This document shows, piece by piece, positions 7,543 to 15,107 of a stretch of DNA of 64,000 nucleotides (positions are counted from its first letter, which is position 1; each line of letters starts with the position of its first letter). The DNA comes from Ancylobacter crimeensis (GTDB lineage: Bacteria; Pseudomonadota; Alphaproteobacteria; Rhizobiales; Xanthobacteraceae). The notes beneath the pieces were generated by a model that ran no database searches, was not told where the DNA came from, and saw only the letters and a program-made list of their open reading frames with translations. The DNA lies in NCBI RefSeq assembly GCF_023016805.1, contig NZ_JALKCH010000005.1, forward strand, positions 1 to 64,000, in the 5' to 3' direction. Both the position numbers and the translations under genes were made by a program.

Positions 7543-7749
7543 TTACAAATTATCCAACGTGTAGCGGCTTTCCGGTTCTTCCGCGCCTTCGGCGATCACG
7601 GCATCAATCGCTTCGATCGCGAGCTGGATATGGGCGACCGTCACGATGCCGTCATCATGGTGATCGCTTCCGATCCGATATGCCTCTTTCCGGCGGCGCT
7701 CCACGAGATTGGCGCGCAGGTTCTTCAAATCCTCAATCGTCTTCGTCAT
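7543..7749 (-). CDS. Conserved small hypothetical protein, 68 residues
   Basis: A helical, charged protein starting MTKTIEDLKNLRANLVERRR with a second helix AHIQLAIEAIDAVIAE. Similar short proteins occur on alphaproteobacterial genomic islands without known function. No signal or membrane segment is visible. The start codon overlaps the tail of a frameshifted XRE relic on the same strand, mirroring the layout at 11658-12145, where a small gene overlaps the stop of an intact XRE gene. It may have been the partner of that lost regulator. Confidence 0.6.
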   Translation of the reverse strand: MTKTIEDLKNLRANLVERRRKEAYRIGSDHHDDGIVTVAHIQLAIEAIDAVIAEGAEEPESRYTLDNL

Positions 7750-7850
7750 CAGCGTTCCTTCCTCAACCTCACCCCCGGCCCCTCGCCGTCTCTGACACGA
7801 ATATCACGCCGGCAGTCGCCAGCACGGGGCGTCGCATCGAAGGAGTGCCT
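7749..7850 (-). pseudogene. XRE regulator tail with a one-base deletion
   Basis: One frame reads VLATAGVIFVSE and the next reads GEGPGVRLRKER to the stop. Together they form the C-terminal signature of small XRE regulators, intact at 11909-12145. A missing A in the expected GAGAACGGC explains the shift. The helix-turn-helix part is absent. Thirty bases (7758-7787) are identical to 11919-11948, so this is a degraded paralogue or recombination remnant. Confidence 0.65.
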
Positions 7851-7941
7851 TGGCTGTGTGAACTGCCCGTCCAACGGATAGAGATCATTGAAGGATGCTT
7901 CCCGCCCGGTATGCTTTGCCCAGGGTGCCTTTGGGGGTGGG

Positions 7942-10503
7942 ATGTCGTATCGACAAATTATTGCTGCGGTCCTTGCCGCGGCTGTGTTGGGCAGTGGTCT
8001 GGCGCGCGCCCGAGCAGAAGACTTCACGCCTCCGCGTAACAAGCAATGGGTGATGCTCGCCAGCACTCAGGATCTCGACACAGCAATAGGGATTGCTCGA
8101 TCCTATCGAGGCCAAGCCCGCGTCGTTAAGGCCAGGAACGGCTGGTATGCGGTCGCGCTAGAGCCGCACGCCGGAACAATGGAAACCATCCGCAAGGCGG
8201 TCGACTGGCCGCCTCTGCCTGCCGACGCCATGCTCTCCCAGGGCACAGGCTATATTGAGACGGTCTGGCGCTATTCCGAAGTGCCGCAGGTGACCGCAAA
8301 GGTAGGGAAGGATAAGCCCGGCACCGCGCGGATGGCCGGCCTCGAAGTTACCCTCACCCGCGAGCCGGCGCAGGAAGGCTGGACCGCCCATCTCATCGGC
8401 AGAAACGCTTCTGGCGTGTTGTTCGACCTAAGGCAGCGATTCGAGACGGCGGCGGACTACGATTCGTCGCTCAGCATCCTCGAGCTGGACCGCTCCAACG
8501 GCACACCGGAAGTCGTCTTCGATTCCTTCTCGGGAGGCGCCCATTGCTGCACGACGATGGTCGCCGTCACGCGCATCCCCGGCGGCGAATGGAAGCTGGT
8601 TCCTCTCGGAACCATTGATGGCGAGGGAATGAGTTTCGAGGATGTCGACAACGACGGCACGGCCGAGATCGTGCGAGGCGATAACCGCTTTCTCTATACG
8701 TTCGATTCCTATGCCGGGTCGATGCAGCCCGTTCTCATCGAGAGGCTGAACGGCACCCGCGTCGAGGATGTGACGACGCAGCCTGCCTTCCGCAGCCGGA
8801 TCGTGCAGGACGTAAGGTGGATGGAATTCCTTGCCAAATCGGAGCCGAAGCTGTGGCGGTCAAACGGCTTCCTTGCTGCCTGGGTCGCAGCGAAGACCCG
8901 CATAGGCGAGGGTGTGGAAGCGTGGCAGCGCATGCTGCCACTCTATGATCGCTCTACTGATTTCGGCATCTCGGTCTGCACCACGGCCAAGCCGCTGACG
9001 GACTGTCCGTCAAGCGAGCAACGGCAACTGTCTTTTCCTGAAGGGCTTCGGCGTTTCATGGCGGAAGCCGGCTATGGCAACGGACCGATTGGCGATGATG
9101 CAGGCCGCGCGGCGCTGGCACCGACCTCGCTCAAGGATGCCCGTGCGGCCTTTCTGGCCCTCCCGGTCGAGCGCCGCCGCGATATCCAATTGCTCCTGGC
9201 GACGCTCGGACACTGGCCGGCGGTCGCCAATGACAGTTTCGGGCCGAAGCTGTTCGATGCGATCCGCGCTTTTCAGGCGTCGGTTGGAAGGGAGGCAACG
9301 GGCGTGATGACGTCCGATGATTATAATACGCTGCTGACAGCGGCGTCGCCCGTGCTTCGCATGTGGGGCTTGGAGCGCGTGCGCCATCCCGCCGGGAATG
9401 CAACGCTGTGGGTCCCACAGGGTCTCGGTCTCGAGCGGAGGGTTGAGGATGGGGATCTGATCCTCAAATCAGCGCACTACAATGTAACCGTATTGTTCTT
9501 CCAGATGGTCGGCGTCTCGCTTGCCGGCGGACACGCTTCGATGCTCGCCCGACTTGGCGCTGATGGGCATGTGATCGACTATTCCCTATTGAAACCGCAG
9601 TTCTTCGCCATCAGCAGCCATCGCGATGGCATGTCGGTCTACAGCCGATTCCAAGCGATCGCCGGTGGGATCGTGGGCTTCTCGCTCGTTTGGCCGTCCG
9701 ACTCGGATGCACATGGTGAGCGGCTATCGACGGTAATGTCCGATCTCTTCCGGGCGGAGAACGAACTGCAGCAGCGCCGCTCGCCGCCTGCACCTATCGT
9801 TGAGATAGTCCATGCGCCCGCCGCAGCGCCCGAACCCGGCACAGCCCCATCGTCCCGCCGTTCAGATCCTGCACCGACCGATGCCGCCGTGTCCGGTTCA
9901 GGATTTTTCATCGCTGCCGACAGCCTCCTCACGAATGCACATGTGGTGAAGGGTTGCACAGACGTCGCTGTCTCGGTCAGTGGACGCACGTCGCCCGGCC
10001 GCGTCGCAAAGCGGGATGCGGTGAATGACCTTGCACTTGTCGAGACATCGGCGCGCAGCGTCACCACCGCACGCCTTCGCCTGGGCGTACGCTTGGGCGA
10101 GGATGTCGCCGTGTTCGGTTATCCGCTCAGTGGCCTGCTCGCGAGCTCAGGCAACTTTACCAAGGGCACGGTAACGGCGACCGCGGGCATGGGTGACGAT
10201 ACCCGCCGTCTTCAGATTTCCGCGCCGGTTCAGCCCGGCAACAGCGGAGGGCCATTGCTCGACGAGTCCGGGAACGTGGTCGGAGTTGTCGTCGCGAAGA
10301 TCAACGCCGTAGCGGTGGCAGCCGCGACCGATGATATTCCACAGAACGTGAACTTCGCGATCAAGAGCGCAATCGCAGCCAGCTTCCTTGAGTCCAATGG
10401 CGTATCGTACCAATCGGGCTCCCTTGGCGAGGCGTTGAAGCCGGCCGACCTCGCGGAGAAGGCTCAATCCTTCTCAGCCTTCATTGAGTGCACGCCGAAT
10501 TGA
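7942..10503 (+). CDS. Secreted modular trypsin-like serine protease with peptidoglycan-binding domain
   Basis: An 853-residue exported protein. Residues 1-27 are a Sec signal peptide (QIIAAVLAAAVLGSGLARA). About 30-85 look SPOR-like, about 140-260 carry a beta-propeller-like part with DVDNDGTAEIV, and about 410-475 match peptidoglycan-binding type 1 (FGPKLFDAIRAFQASVGREA). Residues about 650-810 form a trypsin-like domain with His667 (NAHVV), Asp696 (NDLAL) and Ser768 (GNSGGP), so the triad is complete. The start at 7942 follows GGGGGTGGG and begins the signal peptide; an upstream ATG at 7888 would bury it. It is cargo in the mobile element, probably acting at the cell envelope. Its target is unknown. 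Confidence 0.85.
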   Translation: MSYRQIIAAVLAAAVLGSGLARARAEDFTPPRNKQWVMLASTQDLDTAIGIARSYRGQARVVKARNGWYAVALEPHAGTMETIRKAVDWPPLPADAMLSQGTGYIETVWRYSEVPQVTAKVGKDKPGTARMAGLEVTLTREPAQEGWTAHLIGRNASGVLFDLRQRFETAADYDSSLSILELDRSNGTPEVVFDSFSGGAHCCTTMVAVTRIPGGEWKLVPLGTIDGEGMSFEDVDNDGTAEIVRGDNRFLYTFDSYAGSMQPVLIERLNGTRVEDVTTQPAFRSRIVQDVRWMEFLAKSEPKLWRSNGFLAAWVAAKTRIGEGVEAWQRMLPLYDRSTDFGISVCTTAKPLTDCPSSEQRQLSFPEGLRRFMAEAGYGNGPIGDDAGRAALAPTSLKDARAAFLALPVERRRDIQLLLATLGHWPAVANDSFGPKLFDAIRAFQASVGREATGVMTSDDYNTLLTAASPVLRMWGLERVRHPAGNATLWVPQGLGLERRVEDGDLILKSAHYNVTVLFFQMVGVSLAGGHASMLARLGADGHVIDYSLLKPQFFAISSHRDGMSVYSRFQAIAGGIVGFSLVWPSDSDAHGERLSTVMSDLFRAENELQQRRSPPAPIVEIVHAPAAAPEPGTAPSSRRSDPAPTDAAVSGSGFFIAADSLLTNAHVVKGCTDVAVSVSGRTSPGRVAKRDAVNDLALVETSARSVTTARLRLGVRLGEDVAVFGYPLSGLLASSGNFTKGTVTATAGMGDDTRRLQISAPVQPGNSGGPLLDESGNVVGVVVAKINAVAVAAATDDIPQNVNFAIKSAIAASFLESNGVSYQSGSLGEALKPADLAEKAQSFSAFIECTPN

Positions 10504-10715
10504 TGCTTTGCGGCCAGCGCCTACCGTATCTGTCGGAAACCGACAGATGGATAAATCCTCCCGCCCCCGCCTCGTCGAGCGCAACGGCACGGTCTACGAG
10601 CAGAACACCGCCCGCATTGGCGGCGCGCCGCGTCTCTCCGCATCCGAACTCGCGGAGGCCCGCGCGCTTCGGAGTGTGGAGCGAGCCGACCCGCAAGGCA
10701 AGACAAGACGCAGGA

Positions 10716-11000
10716 TCAGATACCCAGCGCCTTGCGCAGCGCCTCATTCATCCGCACCTGCCATCCTGGCCCGCCGGAACGCAGCGCGGACAGCACGTCA
10801 GGATCGAGGCGCACCGACACCTGTTCCTTGGGCTTGTCGATCTTCGGCCGGCCCCTGCCTCGGGTGAGCGTACCCTGCGCCGGGCGCAGCACCTTGCCGC
10901 CTTCCGCCAGCTCGGCGCGGTCGAGCTGATCTTCCGTCCATTCCGGAGCGTCGTCGGGGTCAACCCAGACGGGGGAGGACTTTGCGGGCTTCCTTGTCAT
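10716..11000 (-). CDS. brnA: BrnA antitoxin
   Basis: A 94-residue antitoxin of the BrnT/BrnA type II module. The C-terminus KEQVSVRLDPDVLSALRS continuing to MNEALRKAL is the ribbon-helix-helix DNA-binding fold of BrnA; the N-terminal half is the acidic toxin-binding part (DPDDAPEWTEDQLDRAE). The gene overlaps the end of brnT by 41 bases, the usual toxin-first order. BrnA neutralises BrnT and represses the shared promoter, where matching inverted repeats are visible at 11235-11284. It probably stabilises the element. Confidence 0.92.
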   Translation of the reverse strand: MTRKPAKSSPVWVDPDDAPEWTEDQLDRAELAEGGKVLRPAQGTLTRGRGRPKIDKPKEQVSVRLDPDVLSALRSGGPGWQVRMNEALRKALGI

Positions 11001-11235
11001 GGCAATGCCTCATGCTGATGACGTGGCGACCTTCGCCGCGTGGGGTCCAAACGATCATCACCAGCCGGTCGCGCACGATGCCGTAGGACTGGAAGCGATC
11101 CTCGCCATAGTCGAAACGGTCGTCGCGCTGCGTCAGGGTGCGGCCCGCGAAGGCAATGGCGCTATCGGCCTCAAGATCGAGCCCGCGTTCCCGCAGGGTC
11201 GTCTCGCGCTTCGTGGGGTCGCTGGTGATCTTCAT
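10960..11235 (-). CDS. brnT: BrnT toxin
   Basis: A 91-residue RelE-like ribonuclease of the BrnT family, length typical. Visible family marks are the start-proximal KRETTLRERGLDLEADSA, FDYGEDRFQSYG and the closing RHVISMRHCHDKEARKV, which holds the conserved Arg and basic catalytic residues. It is translated first and brnA overlaps its 3' end. BrnT inhibits translation by RNA cleavage until bound by BrnA. The promoter region contains the direct and inverted GTATCACA elements described separately. Confidence 0.92.
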   Translation of the reverse strand: MKITSDPTKRETTLRERGLDLEADSAIAFAGRTLTQRDDRFDYGEDRFQSYGIVRDRLVMIVWTPRGEGRHVISMRHCHDKEARKVLPRLG

Positions 11236-11284
11236 GTGATTATGTGTATCACAGAAAATCAGGGACGCAATAACCGTATCACAA
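11235..11284. promoter_or_regulatory. brnT promoter region with BrnA-like operators
   Basis: TGTGAT (11235-11240) and ATCACA (11248-11253) form an inverted repeat with a seven-base spacer, and GTATCACA recurs at 11277-11284. They lie immediately upstream of brnT, where BrnA-type ribbon-helix-helix repressors bind. The spacing of about three helical turns between right half-sites would allow cooperative binding. Confidence 0.55.
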
Positions 11285-11394
11285 AAATAATGTACGCGCG
11301 TTCGCTTCCCCGCTGCCGCCTGCAGTAAAGTCTGCCGGCTGACGGGTACGGATGAGTGGACGGCAGCGCATTAGGAAGAAGGGTTCAAGGTTGG

Positions 11395-11580
11395 TTAAGT
11401 TGTTTTGGCTCCGACATCTTCCCGCGCTCTAGGGCGGGGTGAATAGGGGAGGCCTAACCGCTCCGCTATTCCCTTGACTTGCTCAAAGGTTTTGTCAGAG
11501 CAAACCTGTTTCAATCCCTTATTGTTATGGTGGCGTCGCTTTTTGGCGCCGTTCGGATGCCGGGCAGGATCAAATCTCAT
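11395..11580 (-). CDS. Small basic hypothetical protein
   Basis: A 61-residue basic reading frame (MRFDPARHPNGAKKRRHHNN, then a helix FEQVKGIAERLGL). I do not recognise a family. The frame opens further upstream, but that part is translated from the XRE remnant, so the ATG at 11580 is taken. It could be a nucleic-acid-binding protein by composition, or a chance frame. It lies between brnT and the XRE operon, same direction as both. Confidence 0.35.
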   Translation of the reverse strand: MRFDPARHPNGAKKRRHHNNKGLKQVCSDKTFEQVKGIAERLGLPYSPRPRAREDVGAKTT

Positions 11581-11662
11581 GAAGGCGACCATTCCCTCTT
11601 GGGAGCCGCACCCCGGCACCGCAGCCATTCTCCGCGATGAATTCGACGCCTGCAACTTCAGG
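11570..11662 (-). pseudogene. Second XRE regulator C-terminal fragment
   Basis: The minus strand reads EVAGVEFIAENGCGAGVRLP to a stop at 11570. This is again the LEAAGVxFxxENGxGxGVRL tail of small XRE regulators, without the helix-turn-helix. It directly follows the 84-residue gene. The sequence differs clearly from the other two tails, so it derives from another family member rather than a recent copy. Confidence 0.55.
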
Positions 11663-11912
11663 CTTCGACGATACGCAGACTTCCGGGTGAGATGAGCGAC
11701 CCGCGCTTGCCTCTCGCATGCATCCAGAGAGAGTGACCCCGGCGGATCAACGCTGCGGCTTCTTCCAACGTCTTCACATAGACGGCGAATTCTGCGTGGT
11801 GCTTGCGCCGGCCGTAGAGTGGATCGCCCAGTTTATATCCGCGCGGCGTCAGCAACGGCTCTTCGACCACGCCCGGGCGTGGCTGGGTTCTTTCAATCCG
11901 GAGGATGCTCAT
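11658..11912 (-). CDS. Hypothetical protein, 84 residues, coupled to the XRE gene
   Basis: A small basic protein beginning MSILRIERTQPRPGVVEEPL, with KHHAEFAVYVKTLEEAAALIR in the middle and SLWMHARGKRGSLISP near the end. I recall similar island-borne proteins next to XRE regulators in Hyphomicrobiales but no function. Its ATG overlaps the XRE stop by four bases, so it is translationally coupled and probably autoregulated with it. No membrane or export signal is seen. Confidence 0.65.
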   Translation of the reverse strand: MSILRIERTQPRPGVVEEPLLTPRGYKLGDPLYGRRKHHAEFAVYVKTLEEAAALIRRGHSLWMHARGKRGSLISPGSLRIVEA

Positions 11913-12145
11913 ACTCTCTTCCTCAACCTCACCCCCGGCCCCTCGCCATTCTCCGAGACGAAGATGATGCCGGCAGATTCAAGGGCGCGGCCGATTGCTT
12001 CCATCGCCTCCGCCGAAGCGGCTGGCTTGCCGGAGCCCTCAGCGCGCTTGAGCGTCATGGTGGAGATGCCGGCGGCCGTCGCCACCTCCTGTTGAGAGAG
12101 CCCTAGCAATGCCCGCGCTGCTCTCAATTGTTCCGAAGAGAACAT
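11909..12145 (-). CDS. XRE family helix-turn-helix repressor
   Basis: A 78-residue Cro/CI-type regulator. The helix-turn-helix covers residues about 5-40 (EQLRAARALLGLSQQEVATA, then ISTMTLKRAEG), followed by the characteristic tail SAGIIFVSENGEGPGVRLRK. The ATG at 12145 was chosen over 12172 because MFSSEQLRAARALLG matches the usual start and the upstream codon falls within the inverted repeat. The gene is divergent from the acidic-protein/TOPRIM operon, with a dyad between them. It is the best candidate for the element's repressor. Confidence 0.85.
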   Translation of the reverse strand: MFSSEQLRAARALLGLSQQEVATAAGISTMTLKRAEGSGKPAASAEAMEAIGRALESAGIIFVSENGEGPGVRLRKRV

Positions 12146-12160
12146 ATCTATTGATCCATT

Positions 12161-12182
12161 TAGAACAGTCATCTATGTTCTA
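12161..12182. promoter_or_regulatory. Divergent operator dyad
   Basis: TAGAACA, eight bases, then TGTTCTA form a perfect 7-bp inverted repeat between the divergent XRE gene and the acidic-protein gene. Its size and position match operators of phage-type XRE repressors. Repression in both directions is inferred. Confidence 0.6.
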
Positions 12183-12213
12183 ATTGTATCATCTCTATCA
12201 CAGGAGCACGCCC

Positions 12214-12720
12214 ATGGGCACCCATGCCGGCGAACGGGAAAACTATGTCCGCAGCTTCACCATGGTGGAGCAGGCGGCCTTGAGGAGACAGGCGGAGGCG
12301 ACAATTGAGGCGCTGCTGGACCTGCTGAATGAACTGGACGGTCCTGACAATGACGACGAGCCCGGCACATGGCCGGAGGCCGAATGGGTCCGCGCCAGCG
12401 ACGCCCTGCCGGACGAGAACTGCGAGGCCAATGGCGATGAACTGGATGCCTCGGCACCGGAGGGGTGGCGGGCCGTTCGGCTTGCCTGCCTGCACGAGGA
12501 CGCAGAGGAAGACGATGCGCCGGAGGATGACGACCCGCGCGAGAACACGTCGCTCGAGACTTACGGAATGGGCTTCGTTCGGTCCGGCCCTGATGACGCC
12601 GAGGACACTCATGACGCGGAGTGGGACACCTCGGACTATGAGCCCAGTCTCGGCTGGTGCGCCCATGAGCGCGGCATCTCCTACAACGGCACCGACGACC
12701 TCGAAGCGGGGTGGCTGTGA
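12214..12720 (+). CDS. Acidic hypothetical protein, first gene of the replication operon
   Basis: A 168-residue, strongly acidic protein. An N-terminal helix (ERENYVRSFTMVEQAALRRQ, then ATIEALLDLLNELDG) leads into long Asp/Glu-rich tracts and the motif YEPSLGWCAHERGISYNGT. Similar acidic proteins with EPSLG...RGIS stretches are common on Hyphomicrobiales phage islands, with no function known to me. The start follows CAGGAG by eight bases. It is the first gene rightward of the XRE operator, and the next ORF overlaps its stop. The acidity suggests a DNA-mimic or protein-binding role, which is speculation. Confidence 0.7.
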   Translation: MGTHAGERENYVRSFTMVEQAALRRQAEATIEALLDLLNELDGPDNDDEPGTWPEAEWVRASDALPDENCEANGDELDASAPEGWRAVRLACLHEDAEEDDAPEDDDPRENTSLETYGMGFVRSGPDDAEDTHDAEWDTSDYEPSLGWCAHERGISYNGTDDLEAGWL

Positions 12721-12896
12721 TGGCGAGCGCCAGCGATTCCTTCCGCCACGCGGTCGCGGAGTTCGAGCCGCGCATCGCCGATATGGTGTTGATGGCGAGT
12801 ATCGCCTCCACGCTGATCGGTGACGCATTGGAGTTCGCGGATCCTGTCGCGCCCCGAGGACATGGTGCTGATCACGGAGGGCGAGAAATCGCGTGA
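12720..12896 (+). pseudogene. Short coupled frame ending in a deletion junction
   Basis: A 58-codon frame whose ATG overlaps the previous stop (TGATG). The first 38 residues (SDSFRHAVAEFEPRIADMVL, then MASIASTLIGDALE) look like real helical protein. The rest is the wrong-frame reading of the TOPRIM gene below. I read this as a small gene or lost N-terminus joined by a deletion to the interior of the TOPRIM-DUF927 gene. It could alternatively be a genuine short protein. Confidence 0.4.
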
Positions 12897-13740
12897 CGCT
12901 GCGGCGGTGCTGTTCCCCGACATGGTGGTGACGACGCCGGCACATGGCGCCAAGAGCCCGCATTTGACCGATTTCGCCCCGCTCGCCGGCCGTGTCGTGG
13001 TGATCGCCATCGACAATGACGGGGCCGGGCAGCAATTCGGCGACAAGGTGTGCGATCTGGTGCGCACGGCCGGCGCGGATGCCGTCCTGCACCTCCCTCC
13101 CGATCGGCTGGGAGCATGGCGTTGGCAGGACGGCGAGAAGCTGTTGCGTGACGAGCCGCTGCCGGAGGGCTGGGACCTTGCCGACGCGCTGGAAGAAGGC
13201 TGGACCGCCGAGGCGGTGGCGGCGCTCTACAGCGATCCGGCGTTCCTGCCGCCCTATCGCGATGCCGAGGAGCGCGAGACGCTGCGCCGTCGCGAGGCCG
13301 GCGAACCGGAGGAAACCACCCGCTGGCCCTTCCGGCTGGCAGCGAACGGTGTCGAGAAGCGCATCGAGCGGGCGGACAAGGAAACCGGCATGATCACCGT
13401 CGAATGGCGGTGGTTCTGCTCCCTGCTCGATGTGGCAGCGGAAACCCGCAGCTCGGACGGCGAAGAATGGGGGCGGTTGCTCGTCGTCACCGATCGCGAC
13501 AGGCGCACCAAGGAATGGGCGATGCCCATGGCGATGCTTGCCGGTGACGGCACCGCCTATCGCGAGCGCCTCCTCTCCCTTGGCCTCGTCATGGCGCCGG
13601 GCAAGTTCGCCCGCGATGCCCTGCACGAATACATCTCGACCGCCCGCCCCGAGGTGAAGGCCCGCTGCGTGGGCCGGGTCGGCTGGCACGTCCGCTCCTT
13701 CACCCTGAGCACCCTCACAGTGGAGCCGGCCCATGGCTGA
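12820..13740 (+). CDS. TOPRIM and partial DUF927 protein (N-terminal part of a split primase/helicase-type gene)
   Basis: A 306-residue product, GTG start at 12820 or ATG at 12862. Residues about 14-110 are a TOPRIM fold with the acidic motif VLITEGEKS and the metal site AIDNDGAGQQ, as in phage primases. Residues about 165-300 match the beginning of DUF927 (RWPFRLAANGVEKRI to VGRVGWH). TOPRIM starts almost at the N-terminus, whereas relatives carry a zinc finger and more sequence before it, so the 5' part appears deleted. The frame stops at 13740, in the middle of DUF927, and resumes in the next gene. Function is probably lost or reduced. Confidence 0.75.
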   Translation: MTHWSSRILSRPEDMVLITEGEKSRDAAAVLFPDMVVTTPAHGAKSPHLTDFAPLAGRVVVIAIDNDGAGQQFGDKVCDLVRTAGADAVLHLPPDRLGAWRWQDGEKLLRDEPLPEGWDLADALEEGWTAEAVAALYSDPAFLPPYRDAEERETLRRREAGEPEETTRWPFRLAANGVEKRIERADKETGMITVEWRWFCSLLDVAAETRSSDGEEWGRLLVVTDRDRRTKEWAMPMAMLAGDGTAYRERLLSLGLVMAPGKFARDALHEYISTARPEVKARCVGRVGWHVRSFTLSTLTVEPAHG

Positions 13741-15097
13741 ACGCATCATCCTGCAGACCAATGGCGCGGTCGACCACGCCATGCGCAATGCCGGCACCCT
13801 TGAGGGATGGAAAGAGCATGTCGCCCGCTATGCTGTCGGCAATTCCCGGCTGGTGCTGGCGCTCTCGACCGCCTTTGCCGCCCCGCTGCTCTATCCGACA
13901 GGAGCCGAGAGCGGTGGCTTCCATTTCCGCGGCGCGTCCTCGACCGGCAAGAGCACGGCACTTGTAGTCGCCGGCTCGGCTTGGGGCGGTGGCGGCATCC
14001 GGGGCTATGTGCGCACCTGGCGCGCCACCTCGAACGGGATCGAGGGCATCGCCAGCATGCATTGCGACTGCCTGCTCTGCCTCGACGAGATGGGGCAGGT
14101 GGACGGGCGCGAGGCCGGGCAGATCGCCTATATGCTGGCGAATGGGGTCGGTAAGGCGCGCGCCAGCCGCACGGGTGAGGCCCGGCCGGCGGCGGAGTGG
14201 CGGCTGCTGTTCCTGTCGAGCGGCGAACTGAGCCTTGCCGACAAGATCGCGGAGGATGGCCGGGGCCGGAAGGCGGCGGCAGGCCAGCAGGTGCGCATCG
14301 TGGACATTCCCGCCGATGCCGGGGCCGGGATGGGCCTGTTCGAGAACCTGCACGGCTTTCCTTCGGCCGATGCCTTTGCCCGGCACCTCAAGATGGCGGC
14401 CGGCGAGCATTACGGGCACGCCAGCATCGCCTTCCTGCGCACGCTGGTCGACAATTTCGATGCCATCGCACCGAACGTCAAAGCCTATGTAGATGAGTTC
14501 CTCGAAGAGAATTGCCCGACCGATGCCGACGGGCAGGTGAGCCGCGTGGCGGCCCGCTTCGGCCTTGTCGCCGCCGCAGGGGAGATGGCGACGCTCGCCG
14601 ATGTTCTGCCCTGGGAGCCGGGCGAGGCGACACGGGCGGCGGCGCGCTGCTTCCGGGACTGGCTTGCCATGCGCGGTGGCGTGGAGCCTGCGGAGGAAAG
14701 CGAGGGGATCGCCACGGTGCGCCGGTTCATCGAACTGCACGGCACCTCGCGTTTCGAGGCCATGGGCGATCTGGCACCGAAAGACGGTTTCGGCGGCCCG
14801 GTCGAGCAGCGCATCAGCAATCGCGTCGGCTTCCGCCGCCGTGCCGATGGTGGGGGCATCGAATATCTCGTGTTGCCGGAGGCATGGCGCACTGAGGTGT
14901 GTGCCGGCCTCGATGCGGCGGCGGTGGCGCGCACGCTGGCCCGGCGCGGCTATCTCGCCACCGACAGCGAGGGCAAGCCCCAGGTGAAGACCCGCCTGCC
15001 GGGCTTCGCCAATGCGGTGCGCTGCTACGTCATCCCGGCGGACATCCTGGGCGAGGCGGAGCCCGCGCCTGTAGCGGCCGGCGGGCCCTTGTTCTGA
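13733..15097 (+). CDS. DUF927 ATPase/helicase-like protein (C-terminal part of the split gene)
   Basis: A 454-residue protein holding the ATPase core of DUF927. Residues about 60-75 carry a Walker A-like FRGASSTGKSTALV, about 115-125 the Walker B-like CLLCLDEMGQV, and LLFLSSGELSLADKI follows. The first residues (AERIILQTNGAVDHAMRNAG) are normally internal to the family, directly after the VGRVGWHxRSF stretch that ends the previous gene. Removing one T at about 13736 would fuse the two frames. Either a frameshift split one gene or the eight-base overlap ATGGCTGA now couples two polypeptides. The role is replication of the element in both cases. Confidence 0.8.
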   Translation: MAERIILQTNGAVDHAMRNAGTLEGWKEHVARYAVGNSRLVLALSTAFAAPLLYPTGAESGGFHFRGASSTGKSTALVVAGSAWGGGGIRGYVRTWRATSNGIEGIASMHCDCLLCLDEMGQVDGREAGQIAYMLANGVGKARASRTGEARPAAEWRLLFLSSGELSLADKIAEDGRGRKAAAGQQVRIVDIPADAGAGMGLFENLHGFPSADAFARHLKMAAGEHYGHASIAFLRTLVDNFDAIAPNVKAYVDEFLEENCPTDADGQVSRVAARFGLVAAAGEMATLADVLPWEPGEATRAAARCFRDWLAMRGGVEPAEESEGIATVRRFIELHGTSRFEAMGDLAPKDGFGGPVEQRISNRVGFRRRADGGGIEYLVLPEAWRTEVCAGLDAAAVARTLARRGYLATDSEGKPQVKTRLPGFANAVRCYVIPADILGEAEPAPVAAGGPLF

Positions 15098-15107
15098 GGA
15101 GATGCCC

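Noticed and set aside
10547-10867. Plus-strand frame MDKSSRPRLVERNGTVYEQN after the protease gene
   Set aside because: The first 45 codons look protein-like, but there is no clear ribosome site and the frame then runs antisense through brnA. It may be a fragment of a lost gene; support is too weak for a feature.
12169-13797. 542-codon minus-strand frame across the TOPRIM region
   Set aside because: Antisense to TOPRIM/DUF927 motifs; composition rich in Arg, Gly and His with no domain.
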